This document shows, piece by piece, positions 1-5,248 of a DNA stretch of 5,943 bases. Within the stretch, counting starts at the first letter, position 1. The number at the start of each line of letters is the position of its first letter. Position numbers and translations under genes: made by a program. This DNA comes from Methanoregula sp. (lineage in GTDB: Archaea; Halobacteriota; Methanomicrobia; Methanomicrobiales; Methanospirillaceae). Location: assembly GCA_030653335.1 (NCBI GenBank), contig JAURZP010000498.1, positions 1 through 5,943 of the forward strand. Reading direction: 5' to 3'. The notes under the pieces were generated by a model, which worked only from the letters and a program-made list of their open reading frames with translations, searched no databases and was not told the DNA's origin.

Positions 1-447
1 CGTACGAAAGATGCTGAAAGTGTGCTGAAAACAGACACGGTTGCTGAAAAACCAGAACCTGCCCGGTCCATTGATGCTCGGGATTACAAGAAACTCGATT
101 CTTCAGAACCAAAGACCGCATGTTATGTCTGCGGGAAGAAAGGTTCCTGGTACATTGAAAAATATACCAACGAGCGCAGAGCCCGGTCAAAGGATCAGCA
201 GGAAGCCCGGCGTGTGTGCCGCTCGTGTTTCAATGATGCGGTGAAGGTGGAGCAGATGGCTTTAGTCCCGTTGCCGGGAATGGTGGTTGTTTCCCGGTGT
301 TCGCGTTTGGCAGTCGATGTGGGGAAGTGCTCGGTTTGCGGGCTGGTGAAGGCTGAGTGGATTGACCGGGAGGCCGGGGTGGTGTTGTGCGAGCATTGTT
401 ATGGGAGGGGGGTGAGGGAGATGGGCCGGGAGTCTGGAGTGGTGTAA
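1..447 (+). CDS. C-terminal part of a double zinc-ribbon protein, function unknown (5' end outside window)
   Basis: The frame is open from base 1 (RTKDAES...), so the GTG at 22 is probably internal and the gene starts before the window; 148 codons are visible. The first 40 residues are charged and low in complexity, like a linker. Two zinc-ribbon-like modules follow. The first has CxxC at residues 41-44 and CxxC at 73-76. The second has CxxC at 110-113 and CxxC at 130-133, with an acidic, aromatic stretch (WIDREAG) between its knuckles. The spacing suits two structural zinc sites that bind nucleic acid or protein. I do not recognise the family, and the catalytic or N-terminal part is missing. 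Codon use becomes very G-rich near the end. It lies on the opposite strand from the toxin-antitoxin operons and seems unrelated to them. The coding call is firm; the function is not known. Confidence 0.8.
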   Translation, partial: RTKDAESVLKTDTVAEKPEPARSIDARDYKKLDSSEPKTACYVCGKKGSWYIEKYTNERRARSKDQQEARRVCRSCFNDAVKVEQMALVPLPGMVVVSRCSRLAVDVGKCSVCGLVKAEWIDREAGVVLCEHCYGRGVREMGRESGVV

Positions 448-635
448 AAATGAAATGGCGTTCTCCTTTGGGAATTCATTGATGGATGTCTCATATGTCC
501 CATATTTTTTCCAGTCTCTTGGTAATAACGATGGAAGTCTGGCCCCTTATGCCCCATTGAGAAATCGTGAGTACCTCTTTGATGTTACCCTTCACGGGTC
601 GGAAAGAATTTTGTCCGCTATTTGTCCGCAATAGC
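448..635. other. Intergenic stretch without a supportable gene
   Basis: This lies between the zinc-ribbon gene and the serine-hydrolase remnant. The minus strand carries a short open frame ending at 491 with protein-like composition, but no start, ribosome site or recognisable motif supports it. Near the right edge TTTGTCCGC occurs twice in close succession (about 610-629), directly beside the point where homology-like serine-hydrolase sequence begins. This may mark the breakpoint that truncated that gene. Confidence 0.4.
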
Positions 636-1088
636 AGGATCATCGGGATAGTGGTCATTGCAAACAAGCATCTGACCGAATTCCCCGAAGCAGTCCAGGC
701 AGAATTCCTCGAGCGGTATATCGGGAAGAGCGATGTCGACCAGCAGGCCCGGGTAAAAGCCGGCCAGGCAATGATCAACGATATGATTGTTTTTTTAAAG
801 CGCCCTAATACCCCCGGCCCGGCAACGATCGCCCCCTCCGCCATGGCGGGAACCTAAAGGAGCGACCTGCACGATAACATGCAGGTAAGTGCGGATGCCG
901 GGAACATAACGTTTGTGCTCGGCCCGGGGAGGTTCCCGGGGTACCTTTCGCACTGGACGAACAACACCTGGCAACTCTCGTTTTCCAATCCGGATGACCC
1001 GAACGGGCTTGTGACATTTAGTACTGGGGCTTCTGGATCGGTTACTGGGATGGCTTGCGATGAGCTGGGCTCGTTTGTGCGGGGATGA
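636..1088 (+). pseudogene. Decayed C-terminal fragment of a beta-lactamase-family serine hydrolase with DUF3471-like tail
   Basis: One frame (636-1088) reads as the end of a class C beta-lactamase/penicillin-binding-protein-like serine hydrolase. It starts with RIIGIVVIANKH, the last core strand of these enzymes, then FPEAVQAEFLERYIGK, a short linker, and a DUF3471-like beta domain with LSHW (945-956), GLVTFSTG and a final ELGSFVRG. A TAA at 855-857 interrupts it, exactly where relatives usually have the tyrosine of a 'GTY' motif, so one base change from TAC or TAT would explain it. The N-terminal catalytic part, with SxxK and YxN, is absent, so the fragment cannot be an active hydrolase. The frame ends in TGA at 1086-1088, followed by a T8 tract. 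The family call rests on remembered family patterns. Translation restart at ATG 879 could give only the 69-residue tail. Confidence 0.75.
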
Positions 1089-1099
1089 GAAAGGGGATA

Positions 1100-1107
1100 T
1101 TTTTTTT
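1100..1107 (+). terminator. T8 tract after the serine-hydrolase remnant
   Basis: Eight consecutive T residues lie 12 nt after the stop codon at 1088. Archaeal RNA polymerase commonly terminates at T tracts without a strong hairpin. This suits a leftover terminator of the parent gene, but nothing else supports it. Confidence 0.35.
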
Positions 1108-1252
1108 GTAATGGTGGGGGGTATATTGTTTTTTGATCCTGCGTTATAATGATTCAGGACATGGAATATAGATTGGAGTTGCACATCTTAAGGGAAAAAG
1201 AAAAGTCAGGCACGTCCCCTTTTTACATCATAGTGAAATTATGGCCCCCCGG

Positions 1253-1266
1253 AAAAGGAAAGAAAA
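1253..1266 (-). terminator. T-rich tract after the AbiE-like operon (minus strand)
   Basis: Read on the minus strand, the bases just after the toxin stop codon are CAATTTTCTTTCCTTTTCC. T-rich tracts like this act as archaeal terminators. A second T-rich run lies further on, around 1191-1206. There is no strong stem. It is the most plausible end of the 3061-1277 operon. Confidence 0.35.
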
Positions 1267-1276
1267 TTGGGTGTTC

Positions 1277-2034
1277 TTAGATAACAGACTCAAGATTCTG
1301 GCACACAGATGTAATTGCCGAAGTATCCATCCGGCCATAACGCTCCCTAACGGAATCATTTTCAGGAATATCAAGGATAATGCCTCTTAAGAATGGATAC
1401 TGTGACACAAAAGATCCGAGAGTTTCTAAATCAACATCTCTGCCTCCCGCATTAGGATCGATTAAAGCAAGAATATCTGCACGGTCTTTCACTGCTTTTC
1501 CATATTCCCATTCACTATCTATAATTGGGATATTATGCTCAACCCTGTAGGTGCGATCCCATGCAGCTTTAAGTTTTAAGAATACGAGCGTTGCACGATT
1601 GGGTATTACCATTGTCACTCTCCCCCGGATTGAAACACTAATTGTATTCTCTGTTAGGATATCGAGCGTGAAGCGGCGATTCGAATGCCCTTGAAATGGG
1701 TAATTTGATTCTTTTTTTCGAAATCCAGAATGACAGAACCGTGGGGCGGAATATCCTTAAATACCGTTTTACCTAAAGGGAATTTATTATGATATTTGTA
1801 ACCTTCATGAGAGTAAAGATGATACATCAAGCTGTTTTTTGTCCGGTTATTCGTAACAATATCAATATCTACTGATCCTAAATATGGGTTGTATGCATCA
1901 ACTGCCCATCCCCCGAAGAGTATCGTTTTTGGTCTACTAGGATCTTCGGCCCGGTCATGTATCCAAGATCCAATTTTCTGGAGTTCTACAAGAGATGCCT
2001 CGATAATCGCAGGGTTTGGATCATAAATTGTCAT
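1277..2034 (-). CDS. AbiEii-type nucleotidyltransferase toxin, split into two frames joined by a -1 shift
   Basis: The second gene of a type IV toxin-antitoxin operon. AbiEii-type toxins are nucleotidyltransferase-fold enzymes thought to transfer nucleotides to an RNA substrate. The ATG at 2034 lies inside the end of the upstream gene (14-nt overlap), behind GGTGG at 2045-2041. Frame one (2034-1654, 126 aa) has the fold signature FGGWAV at 40-45, SVDID at 54-58 (D56, D58) and a possible third carboxylate in ILDFE (D104). It then runs into a poor tail and stops. The rest of the fold continues in the -1 frame from about 1711 to 1277: TLDIL, VIPNRATLVFLKLKAAWDR and KDRADILALID, the K..A..R and KD..DI..L pattern of AbiEii proteins. 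Joining the frames at A-AAA-AAG (1717-1711) gives 252 aa, a normal length. It may be a programmed frameshift, a lost A from an A8 run, or a sequencing error; alone, neither half should be active. Confidence 0.75.
1711..1717 (-). other. A-AAA-AAG slippery heptamer at the frame junction of the toxin gene
   Basis: On the minus strand the zero frame reads GAA AAA AAG, so A|AAA|AAG is in the exact phase needed for tandem tRNA slippage by -1, the same heptamer used in E. coli dnaX. After the slip the frame reads GAA TCA AAT and stays open to 1277; without it, translation stops at 1654. I see no strong downstream hairpin or upstream Shine-Dalgarno-like enhancer, so a simple mutation in a homopolymer remains possible. 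Confidence 0.5.
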
Positions 2035-3061
2035 ATTTTTCCACCATCATTTTTGTTAGATCCATGGCGCTATATCCGAGCCCGGCAAGATCAAGCAAGG
2101 TTTGTGATGGTGAGGTCACAATGACATTTTCAATTTCCCGACTATTAGCAAAAACATCTCTGTCTGGTATATAGATATTAACACGGATTCCAGTTTTCGG
2201 ATTTACCTCGAATTGTTCCTTAAAATGAGGGATTTGGTCTTTCTCAAGATACAAATAGACTGCATCCTGCCTTATTGCGTATCCGGTATATAGTCCCCCC
2301 GAAGTATAACTGGTAAATGCGAACGATGTTTTCTGCTCTTTTAATAAAAACGAAATTTGTTTTGCAGCACTAAATGCATTAGGAGATTGGATATAGATCT
2401 CTTCATTAAATTGTAAATTTTTTATAGGGCGCTCCCATGCAACTACGTTAAGGAGTTTTTTCATGTCAGAAATATGTACATAGTTATAATCTTTTTTTAC
2501 AACATCCTGACTAATTAGCATCCCAATTACCTTGTGAGCCCAGCCGTACGATACATCCTCTTTAAGGGATAGTTGACGGATAGAGGTATTTTTTTCTTTA
2601 AGCAGCCTGGACACAATTCTCCAAGATTTGTCCGTCGTAATCTTCATTCCCGTGGTAGAGTACTCTTCATTTCCCGAAATACTGATATTTAATGGCAGCT
2701 TGATTAGTCGTATCTGGAGCTGATTGGCAATTTTTTCCTCACGAGGGTAGAACCACTTCGCGGCGATAATTAGGACGATCGCGTTTTCAGGGTTGATCCT
2801 ATTATCGTCCGTTCTCCACTTCAGCCAGAGTTCCTTAAGCAATTGCATCCGTGCAATGGTATCTATTGTGACAGCAGATTTTTTTACTTCGATGAAATAT
2901 AGGATTCCTTGATCTTTTAGAACAATGTCTGGTTGTATTGGTACTTCCATCGAAAACACATCGTACATTGTTTTCATGGAAATCTCTTCCGTTGTTGGGG
3001 GTAGATTAAGTTGGTTTATAATGAACGTTGTAATTTCCGGTGGCTGCTTCTTAACATCCAT
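2021..3061 (-). CDS. AbiEi-type antitoxin/regulator with N-terminal PD-(D/E)XK-like domain
   Basis: First gene of the AbiE-like operon; 346 aa from the ATG at 3061. A GTG three codons upstream is possible, but the ATG lies about 29 nt below the TATA-like box, as expected for a near-leaderless archaeal mRNA. The N-terminal part has the PD-(D/E)XK nuclease signature: P44-D45, then E58-V-K60 in a hydrophobic strand (ILYFIEVKK), then a helix with Q73. About residues 145-195 form a winged helix (SWRIVSRLLKE...SIRQLSLKEDVS), the likely DNA-binding part. The C-terminal half (SFAFTSYTSGGLYTGY, DAVYLYL, SPSQTLLDLAGLG) resembles the antitoxin domain of AbiEi/COG5340-like proteins. In studied AbiE systems AbiEi binds inverted repeats in its own promoter and blocks the toxin without a stable complex. 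Overlap with the nucleotidyltransferase gene and palindromes upstream support that role. Whether the nuclease-like domain cuts DNA is unknown. Confidence 0.75.
   Translation of the reverse strand: MDVKKQPPEITTFIINQLNLPPTTEEISMKTMYDVFSMEVPIQPDIVLKDQGILYFIEVKKSAVTIDTIARMQLLKELWLKWRTDDNRINPENAIVLIIAAKWFYPREEKIANQLQIRLIKLPLNISISGNEEYSTTGMKITTDKSWRIVSRLLKEKNTSIRQLSLKEDVSYGWAHKVIGMLISQDVVKKDYNYVHISDMKKLLNVVAWERPIKNLQFNEEIYIQSPNAFSAAKQISFLLKEQKTSFAFTSYTSGGLYTGYAIRQDAVYLYLEKDQIPHFKEQFEVNPKTGIRVNIYIPDRDVFANSREIENVIVTSPSQTLLDLAGLGYSAMDLTKMMVEKYDNL
2041..2045 (-). promoter_or_regulatory. Ribosome site for the nucleotidyltransferase gene
   Basis: GGTGG on the minus strand sits 6 nt before ATG 2034, inside the last codons of the AbiEi-type gene. 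It supports the 14-nt gene overlap and translational coupling, and fixes the toxin start. Confidence 0.6.
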
Positions 3062-3065
3062 GTTT

Positions 3066-3233
3066 ATCACTATCTAGTGATATGCATATAAAATTATCAG
3101 TGATATGAATCACGATCTAATGATATGCATATTAAGTTATCAGTGATAAGTATCGCATTTTGCCATGTGCATATGCAGGTATCGGGGATAGGTATCACCA
3201 TCTAGTGATATGCATATTAAGTTATCAGTGATA
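3066..3233. promoter_or_regulatory. Operator-like array of ATCAC/GTGAT palindromes
   Basis: Three copies of a two-part module. Part one is a 16-bp palindrome ATCACnATCTAGTGAT at 3066-3081 (perfect arms ATCACTA/TAGTGAT), 3109-3124 and 3194-3209. Part two is TATCAGTGATA at 3095-3105, 3138-3148 and 3223-3233. Within each module the two centres are 26-27 bp apart, and the palindrome ATATGCATAT lies between them (3080-3089, 3123-3132, 3208-3217). The first module surrounds the TATA-like box of the AbiE-like operon. It is probably where the AbiEi-type protein represses its own promoter, which is inference. Confidence 0.6.
3086..3093 (-). promoter_or_regulatory. TATA-like box of the AbiE-like operon
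   Basis: TTTTATAT on the minus strand is centred about 29 nt upstream of ATG 3061, the distance expected for an archaeal TATA box serving a transcript that starts at or just before the start codon. Operator-like palindromes flank it on both sides (3066-3081 and 3095-3105), so a bound repressor would block TBP or polymerase. Confidence 0.5.
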
Positions 3234-3271
3234 AGTATCGCATTTTGCCATGTGCATATGCAGGTATCGGG
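3121..3271. repeat. 85-bp tandem duplication with 66 bp identical
   Basis: Bases 3121-3186 and 3206-3271 are identical over 66 bp with a period of 85 bp. The unit carries one operator module plus TGCCATGTGCATATGCAGGTA and the first codons of the HIT fragment (GCA GGT ATC GGG). The perfect identity points to a recent event, or to one kept uniform by recombination. Confidence 0.9.
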
Positions 3272-3349
3272 TTCAATGCCGGTGTTGCGGCCGGGCAGAT
3301 GGAGATGCACTGTCATTGTCATGTGATTCCGCAATATGTTGGGGAGCGA
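3251..3349 (+). pseudogene. Fragment of a HIT-family hydrolase (copy 1)
   Basis: The frame beginning TGT GCA TAT reads ...GIGFNAGVAAGQMEMHCHCHVIPQYVGER. This is the core of HIT (histidine-triad) nucleotide hydrolases: GFN.GV..AGQ, then the catalytic H-x-H-x-H at 3308-3322 followed by VIP. Only about 30 of the usual 110-150 residues remain. The N-terminal part is replaced by the tandem-repeat sequence, and after GER the frame dissolves into AT-rich 11-bp repeats. There is no start or ribosome site, so it is a dead remnant. A shorter related fragment lies at 4985-5026. Confidence 0.7.
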
Positions 3350-3372
3350 GATTCCTCTACATTACGGATTCA

Positions 3373-3425
3373 TTTATGCGTCATTTATGCGTCATTTTTA
3401 TCAAATATGCGTCATATTTACGTCA
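3373..3425. repeat. Phased 11-bp repeats TTTATGCGTCA
   Basis: Two perfect tandem copies of TTTATGCGTCA (3373-3383, 3384-3394) are followed by an 11-bp AT-rich spacer, TATGCGTCA (3406-3414) and TATTTACGTCA (3415-3425). The phase is close to one helical turn, so the GCGTCA elements would face the same side of the helix. It lies between the HIT fragment and the end of the Schlafen-family remnant. It could be a protein-binding array or simple slippage; no gene is obviously controlled by it. Confidence 0.55.
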
Positions 3426-3434
3426 CGGGATTAT

Positions 3435-3786
3435 TTATGGACGGTGTTTTAAGATGTAATAGATCCCTTTCCGTACTCCCTTCATCTCTAAAATTTTCTT
3501 ATCGATAAGATCTTTGAGATCCCGCCGAGCCGTCGCTGCTGATATGTCTGCTATCCGCTGATAATCCGCATTGGTAATCTTCCCGTTCTCTTTTGCATAG
3601 AGCACTGCGGATATCTGTCGATCCGATAACCCCTCCTTCACGAGAAACAGCGGTATTTCTCGGAAGGGAAAGGTGATCAATCTTCAACGATTCTACGGTC
3701 ACAACATTCGGGATTTTTCCCGGGTTCCATACCTGAAGTTGTCCGGTAAATATCCGGACCTGTGCATGTGCAACGGACCGATAATT
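3435..3786 (-). pseudogene. Broken C-terminus of a Schlafen/AlbA_2-family ATP-binding regulator
   Basis: Two frames give two parts of one COG2865-like protein (AlbA_2 domain, HATPase_c_4-like domain, C-terminal winged helix). Bases 3786 to about 3652 encode NYRSVAHAQVRIFTG, LQVWNPGKIPN and LSLPRNT, the IEIWNPG...LP...HxSxPRN hallmark of the domain after AlbA_2. From about 3640 to 3435 a shifted frame encodes GLSDRQISAVLYAKENG, ITNADYQRIADIS, TARRDLKDLIDK and a final GIYYIL, the usual C-terminal winged helix. Roughly 60 residues that normally lie between PRN and the helix (the E.WG.G segment) are missing. This indicates an internal deletion plus frame change. The N-terminal AlbA_2 part is gone; the remnant begins at the stop codon of the PemK-like gene. 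It is non-functional and may be a relic of a former defence gene. Confidence 0.75.
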
Positions 3787-4187
3787 TAAAAATTTCCGTA
3801 CCCTATGATATTGACCATCCTTACCCGGATCTCCTTCAGATCCAGGTTCTCCAGGGTGAAACGATAATCGGTGAAATATTCCCGGTTGATGGTATAGATG
3901 TGTTCACATTTGACGAGACTATCGTGACTTAGTTCCCGATATTTTCCTGCGGATATGTAATGATGCGACTGGATACGCGGCCGCTGGTTCACTGTATCCC
4001 ATAGTGTTGGCCCAACCGATGTAATTGGTACGCAGACAATTGTTTTATGGCCGGGATTATCCAGTTTTCTCTGGTTCATTACGATAACGATCCGGTGGGG
4101 ATCCTTTAGCGTATTCGCAGATTTTCCGGTGTGACCGGTGAGATCAAGAAAAAAGACATCGCCTTCCCTAAGGTCCGGGAAGGGCAT
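3786..4187 (-). CDS. PemK/MazF-family toxin
   Basis: Predicted endoribonuclease toxin of 133 aa, a little longer than typical MazF. The ATG at 4187 is chosen because it follows the antitoxin stop by 1 nt (TAGAATG) and has GGTG 9 nt upstream; longer starts would run into the antitoxin gene. Family features in order are REGDVFFLDL (7-16), which is the first strand and the G-D motif; the DPHRIVIVMNQ strand (29-39), where most relatives have RP.LV; CVPITS (52-57); and DSLVKCEHIYTINREYF (89-105), matching the S.v.c.qi.ti....f pattern. It ends in the usual IIGY-like helix. MazF/PemK toxins cleave mRNA at short sequences and are held inactive by the partner antitoxin. Here the partner is not a usual MazE/PemI but the Panacea-domain protein directly upstream. 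It appears intact. Confidence 0.8.
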   Translation of the reverse strand: MPFPDLREGDVFFLDLTGHTGKSANTLKDPHRIVIVMNQRKLDNPGHKTIVCVPITSVGPTLWDTVNQRPRIQSHHYISAGKYRELSHDSLVKCEHIYTINREYFTDYRFTLENLDLKEIRVRMVNIIGYGNF

Positions 4188-4188
4188 T

Positions 4189-4797
4189 CTAGTGTTCACC
4201 GCACATTGTCTGGAACTGGAGTGCGATGAGATCGTCCGTGACCCGATCTCCGTCACTTAAGTCCGAACCCGGGTGCTGATCTATTTTTTTTGCATCGGCA
4301 ACAGCGTCAGCATAATAGATGAACGATTCGAGTTCGTCGTACTCATACTCGTCGAGTTTGAGATTTTTGACCGGTATGATATCGCCGTTTCCCGCATCTT
4401 TCCAGAGGCTGAACCTGTGGGTGAGTTCGCTGATCTCCTCGGTCTTGTGGGTCCGGAGCGAATGGATGACCGTATTGAACAACCGGATTTCCTTATCAGA
4501 GAATGCTGACAAGTCCGATTTCTGGATGGGGGTATACTGGTAGATGATGCGTTCAGGATCGCAGGGCTCGGTTTTCACGGTGAAATGGGCGTTTGAATTA
4601 TCCGTAAACGAGAAGCCGATGTCCGGGACCGGCCCGTTCGGGAGCCGGATATAACTGTCTTCGAGTAACGTTTCGCCACGGTTATTGTAGGTGAACAGGT
4701 CGACTAAGAAAACAAATTTCATCAGCTTTGTACGGCCGATCCGGGGATAGGTCTCGATTGCATACAACAGGGCATTCAATTGTTTTTCAGTTTTCAT
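4189..4797 (-). CDS. Panacea-domain (SocA/DUF4065) antitoxin
   Basis: 202 aa, first gene of a two-gene operon with the PemK-like toxin. The N-terminal half shows the Panacea signature: LNALLYAIE (7-15), RTKLMKFVFLVDLFTYNNRGE (22-42) with the invariant T-K-L-x-K...D pattern, and SYIRLPNGPVPD (48-59) with the diagnostic GPVP. Panacea (formerly DUF4065, as in SocA) is a promiscuous antitoxin domain found beside many unrelated toxins, each neutralised by direct contact. The C-terminal portion (from about 165: DQHPGSDLSDGDRV...) is acidic and may be the variable toxin-contacting tail; that is inference. The start ATG 4797 has GGTG 9 nt upstream, and the next gene starts 1 nt after its stop. Expression may be controlled by the palindrome and hairpin upstream. 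Confidence 0.8.
   Translation of the reverse strand: MKTEKQLNALLYAIETYPRIGRTKLMKFVFLVDLFTYNNRGETLLEDSYIRLPNGPVPDIGFSFTDNSNAHFTVKTEPCDPERIIYQYTPIQKSDLSAFSDKEIRLFNTVIHSLRTHKTEEISELTHRFSLWKDAGNGDIIPVKNLKLDEYEYDELESFIYYADAVADAKKIDQHPGSDLSDGDRVTDDLIALQFQTMCGEH
4197..4200 (-). promoter_or_regulatory. Ribosome site for the PemK-like toxin
   Basis: GGTG on the minus strand, inside the last codons of the antitoxin gene, lies 9 nt before ATG 4187. It supports this start over upstream alternatives, and coupling of toxin translation to antitoxin translation. Confidence 0.5.
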
Positions 4798-4806
4798 AAA
4801 TAATTA

Positions 4807-4810
4807 CACC
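4807..4810 (-). promoter_or_regulatory. Ribosome site for the Panacea antitoxin
   Basis: GGTG on the minus strand lies 9 nt upstream of ATG 4797. It is a normal archaeal spacing and supports this start. Confidence 0.45.
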
Positions 4811-4840
4811 AAATATTCCCTGGTCAGCAATTCCGAAAAG

Positions 4841-4861
4841 GTGTGGGTTTGTTTTCCACAC
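4841..4861 (-). promoter_or_regulatory. Hairpin in the leader of the Panacea-PemK operon
   Basis: GTGTGG at 4841-4846 pairs with CCACAC at 4856-4861 around a 9-nt loop. It lies about 45-65 nt upstream of the antitoxin ATG and just below the candidate promoter, so it would form in the 5' leader RNA or act as a DNA inverted repeat for a repressor. No T tract follows in the direction of transcription. Confidence 0.4.
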
Positions 4862-4876
4862 GTTAGTCTACCATAA

Positions 4877-4894
4877 TATATCAAATTTGATATA
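4877..4894. promoter_or_regulatory. Perfect 18-bp palindrome TATATCAAATTTGATATA with candidate TATA box
   Basis: The 18 bp are perfectly self-complementary. On the minus strand ATATATTA at its lower edge (about 4874-4881) is a plausible TATA box for the Panacea-PemK operon, with transcription starting near 4850. A palindrome over the TATA box is a natural site for autorepression. The promoter and repressor roles are inferred. Confidence 0.45.
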
Positions 4895-4908
4895 CTTTAT
4901 GATTGGCA

Positions 4909-4931
4909 TTCCGGCATGACATTTGCCGGAA
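4909..4931. repeat. Inverted repeat TTCCGGC...GCCGGAA
   Basis: Perfect 7-bp arms at 4909-4915 and 4925-4931 enclose a 9-nt loop. It lies just upstream of the operon's candidate promoter, with no T tract beside it. It may be a remnant terminator or a binding site; the role is unknown. Confidence 0.4.
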
Positions 4932-4984
4932 AGTCTGAAGCCTGCTTCTGTGGTACCCTGCGAAAAAAATGTTATTGGAGATAA

Positions 4985-5026
4985 TTTCCGGCAGGATACA
5001 ACATCGGGTTCAATGTCGGGGTGGCG
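4985..5026 (+). pseudogene. Short HIT-family fragment (copy 2)
   Basis: One frame reads FPAGYNIGFNVGVA, the strand that precedes the histidine triad in HIT hydrolases. Bases 5003-5026 match 3266-3289 at 21 of 24 positions, and all three differences fall in third codon positions. That is what diverged copies of a once-coding sequence would show. The AGQ and triad that should follow are absent (ALWIIFE instead). It is a tiny remnant, credible mainly because a second Schlafen-wHTH fragment follows in the same order as at copy 1. Confidence 0.45.
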
Positions 5027-5157
5027 CTCTGGATCATTTTTGAGTTGGCGAAAACATACGACGGGTGTTTTTTTTAAAATCGTAGAATCTGACAAATACA
5101 GGGAAATGTCGGGATTCTATTTCACCAGGAGCCGGTAATGTGACTAACTCAATTCGC

Positions 5158-5231
5158 TACACACTGTGTAACCTTTTCATCTGCAGGAATATTTTCCTGA
5201 TGGGATCTTCTGAGTTACTGTTGTGTTGTAA
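5158..5231. repeat. Cluster of small inverted repeats
   Basis: Three small dyads lie in otherwise gene-free DNA: TACACACTGTGTA (5158-5170), AGGAATATTTTCCT with outer CATC/GATG (5178-5202), and GTTAC...GTAAC (about 5213-5231). No neighbouring start codon explains them. They may be chance structures in AT-rich DNA or remnants of a lost regulatory region. Confidence 0.3.
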
Positions 5232-5248
5232 CCACTGAATTTTCCGTG

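Noticed and set aside
491..844. Minus-strand open frame opposite the serine-hydrolase remnant
   Set aside because: The upper half is antisense to clear family sequence on the plus strand. The lower half looks protein-like but has no motif, start or ribosome site.
795..1184. Minus-strand open frames across 795-1184 and 805-1017
   Set aside because: Arg/Pro/Ser-rich antisense of the DUF3471-like tail; shadow of the plus-strand remnant.
1089..1276. Possible small RNA or gene between the serine-hydrolase remnant and the toxin gene
   Set aside because: Only T-rich tracts are seen; no start codon with a ribosome site, no stable stem and no coding pattern.
3066..3271. Replication-origin iterons or a CRISPR array
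   Set aside because: Units are palindromic, unevenly spaced and part of a tandem duplication. There are no unique spacers of constant length, no origin-binding gene and no cas genes, so promoter operators fit better.
4273..4543. Plus-strand open frames inside the Panacea gene
   Set aside because: Antisense shadows of a well-supported gene; no ribosome sites.
4868..5138. Open frames on both strands in 4868-5138
   Set aside because: No family pattern beyond the short HIT fragment, which lies in another frame; they contain hairpin and homopolymer sequence.
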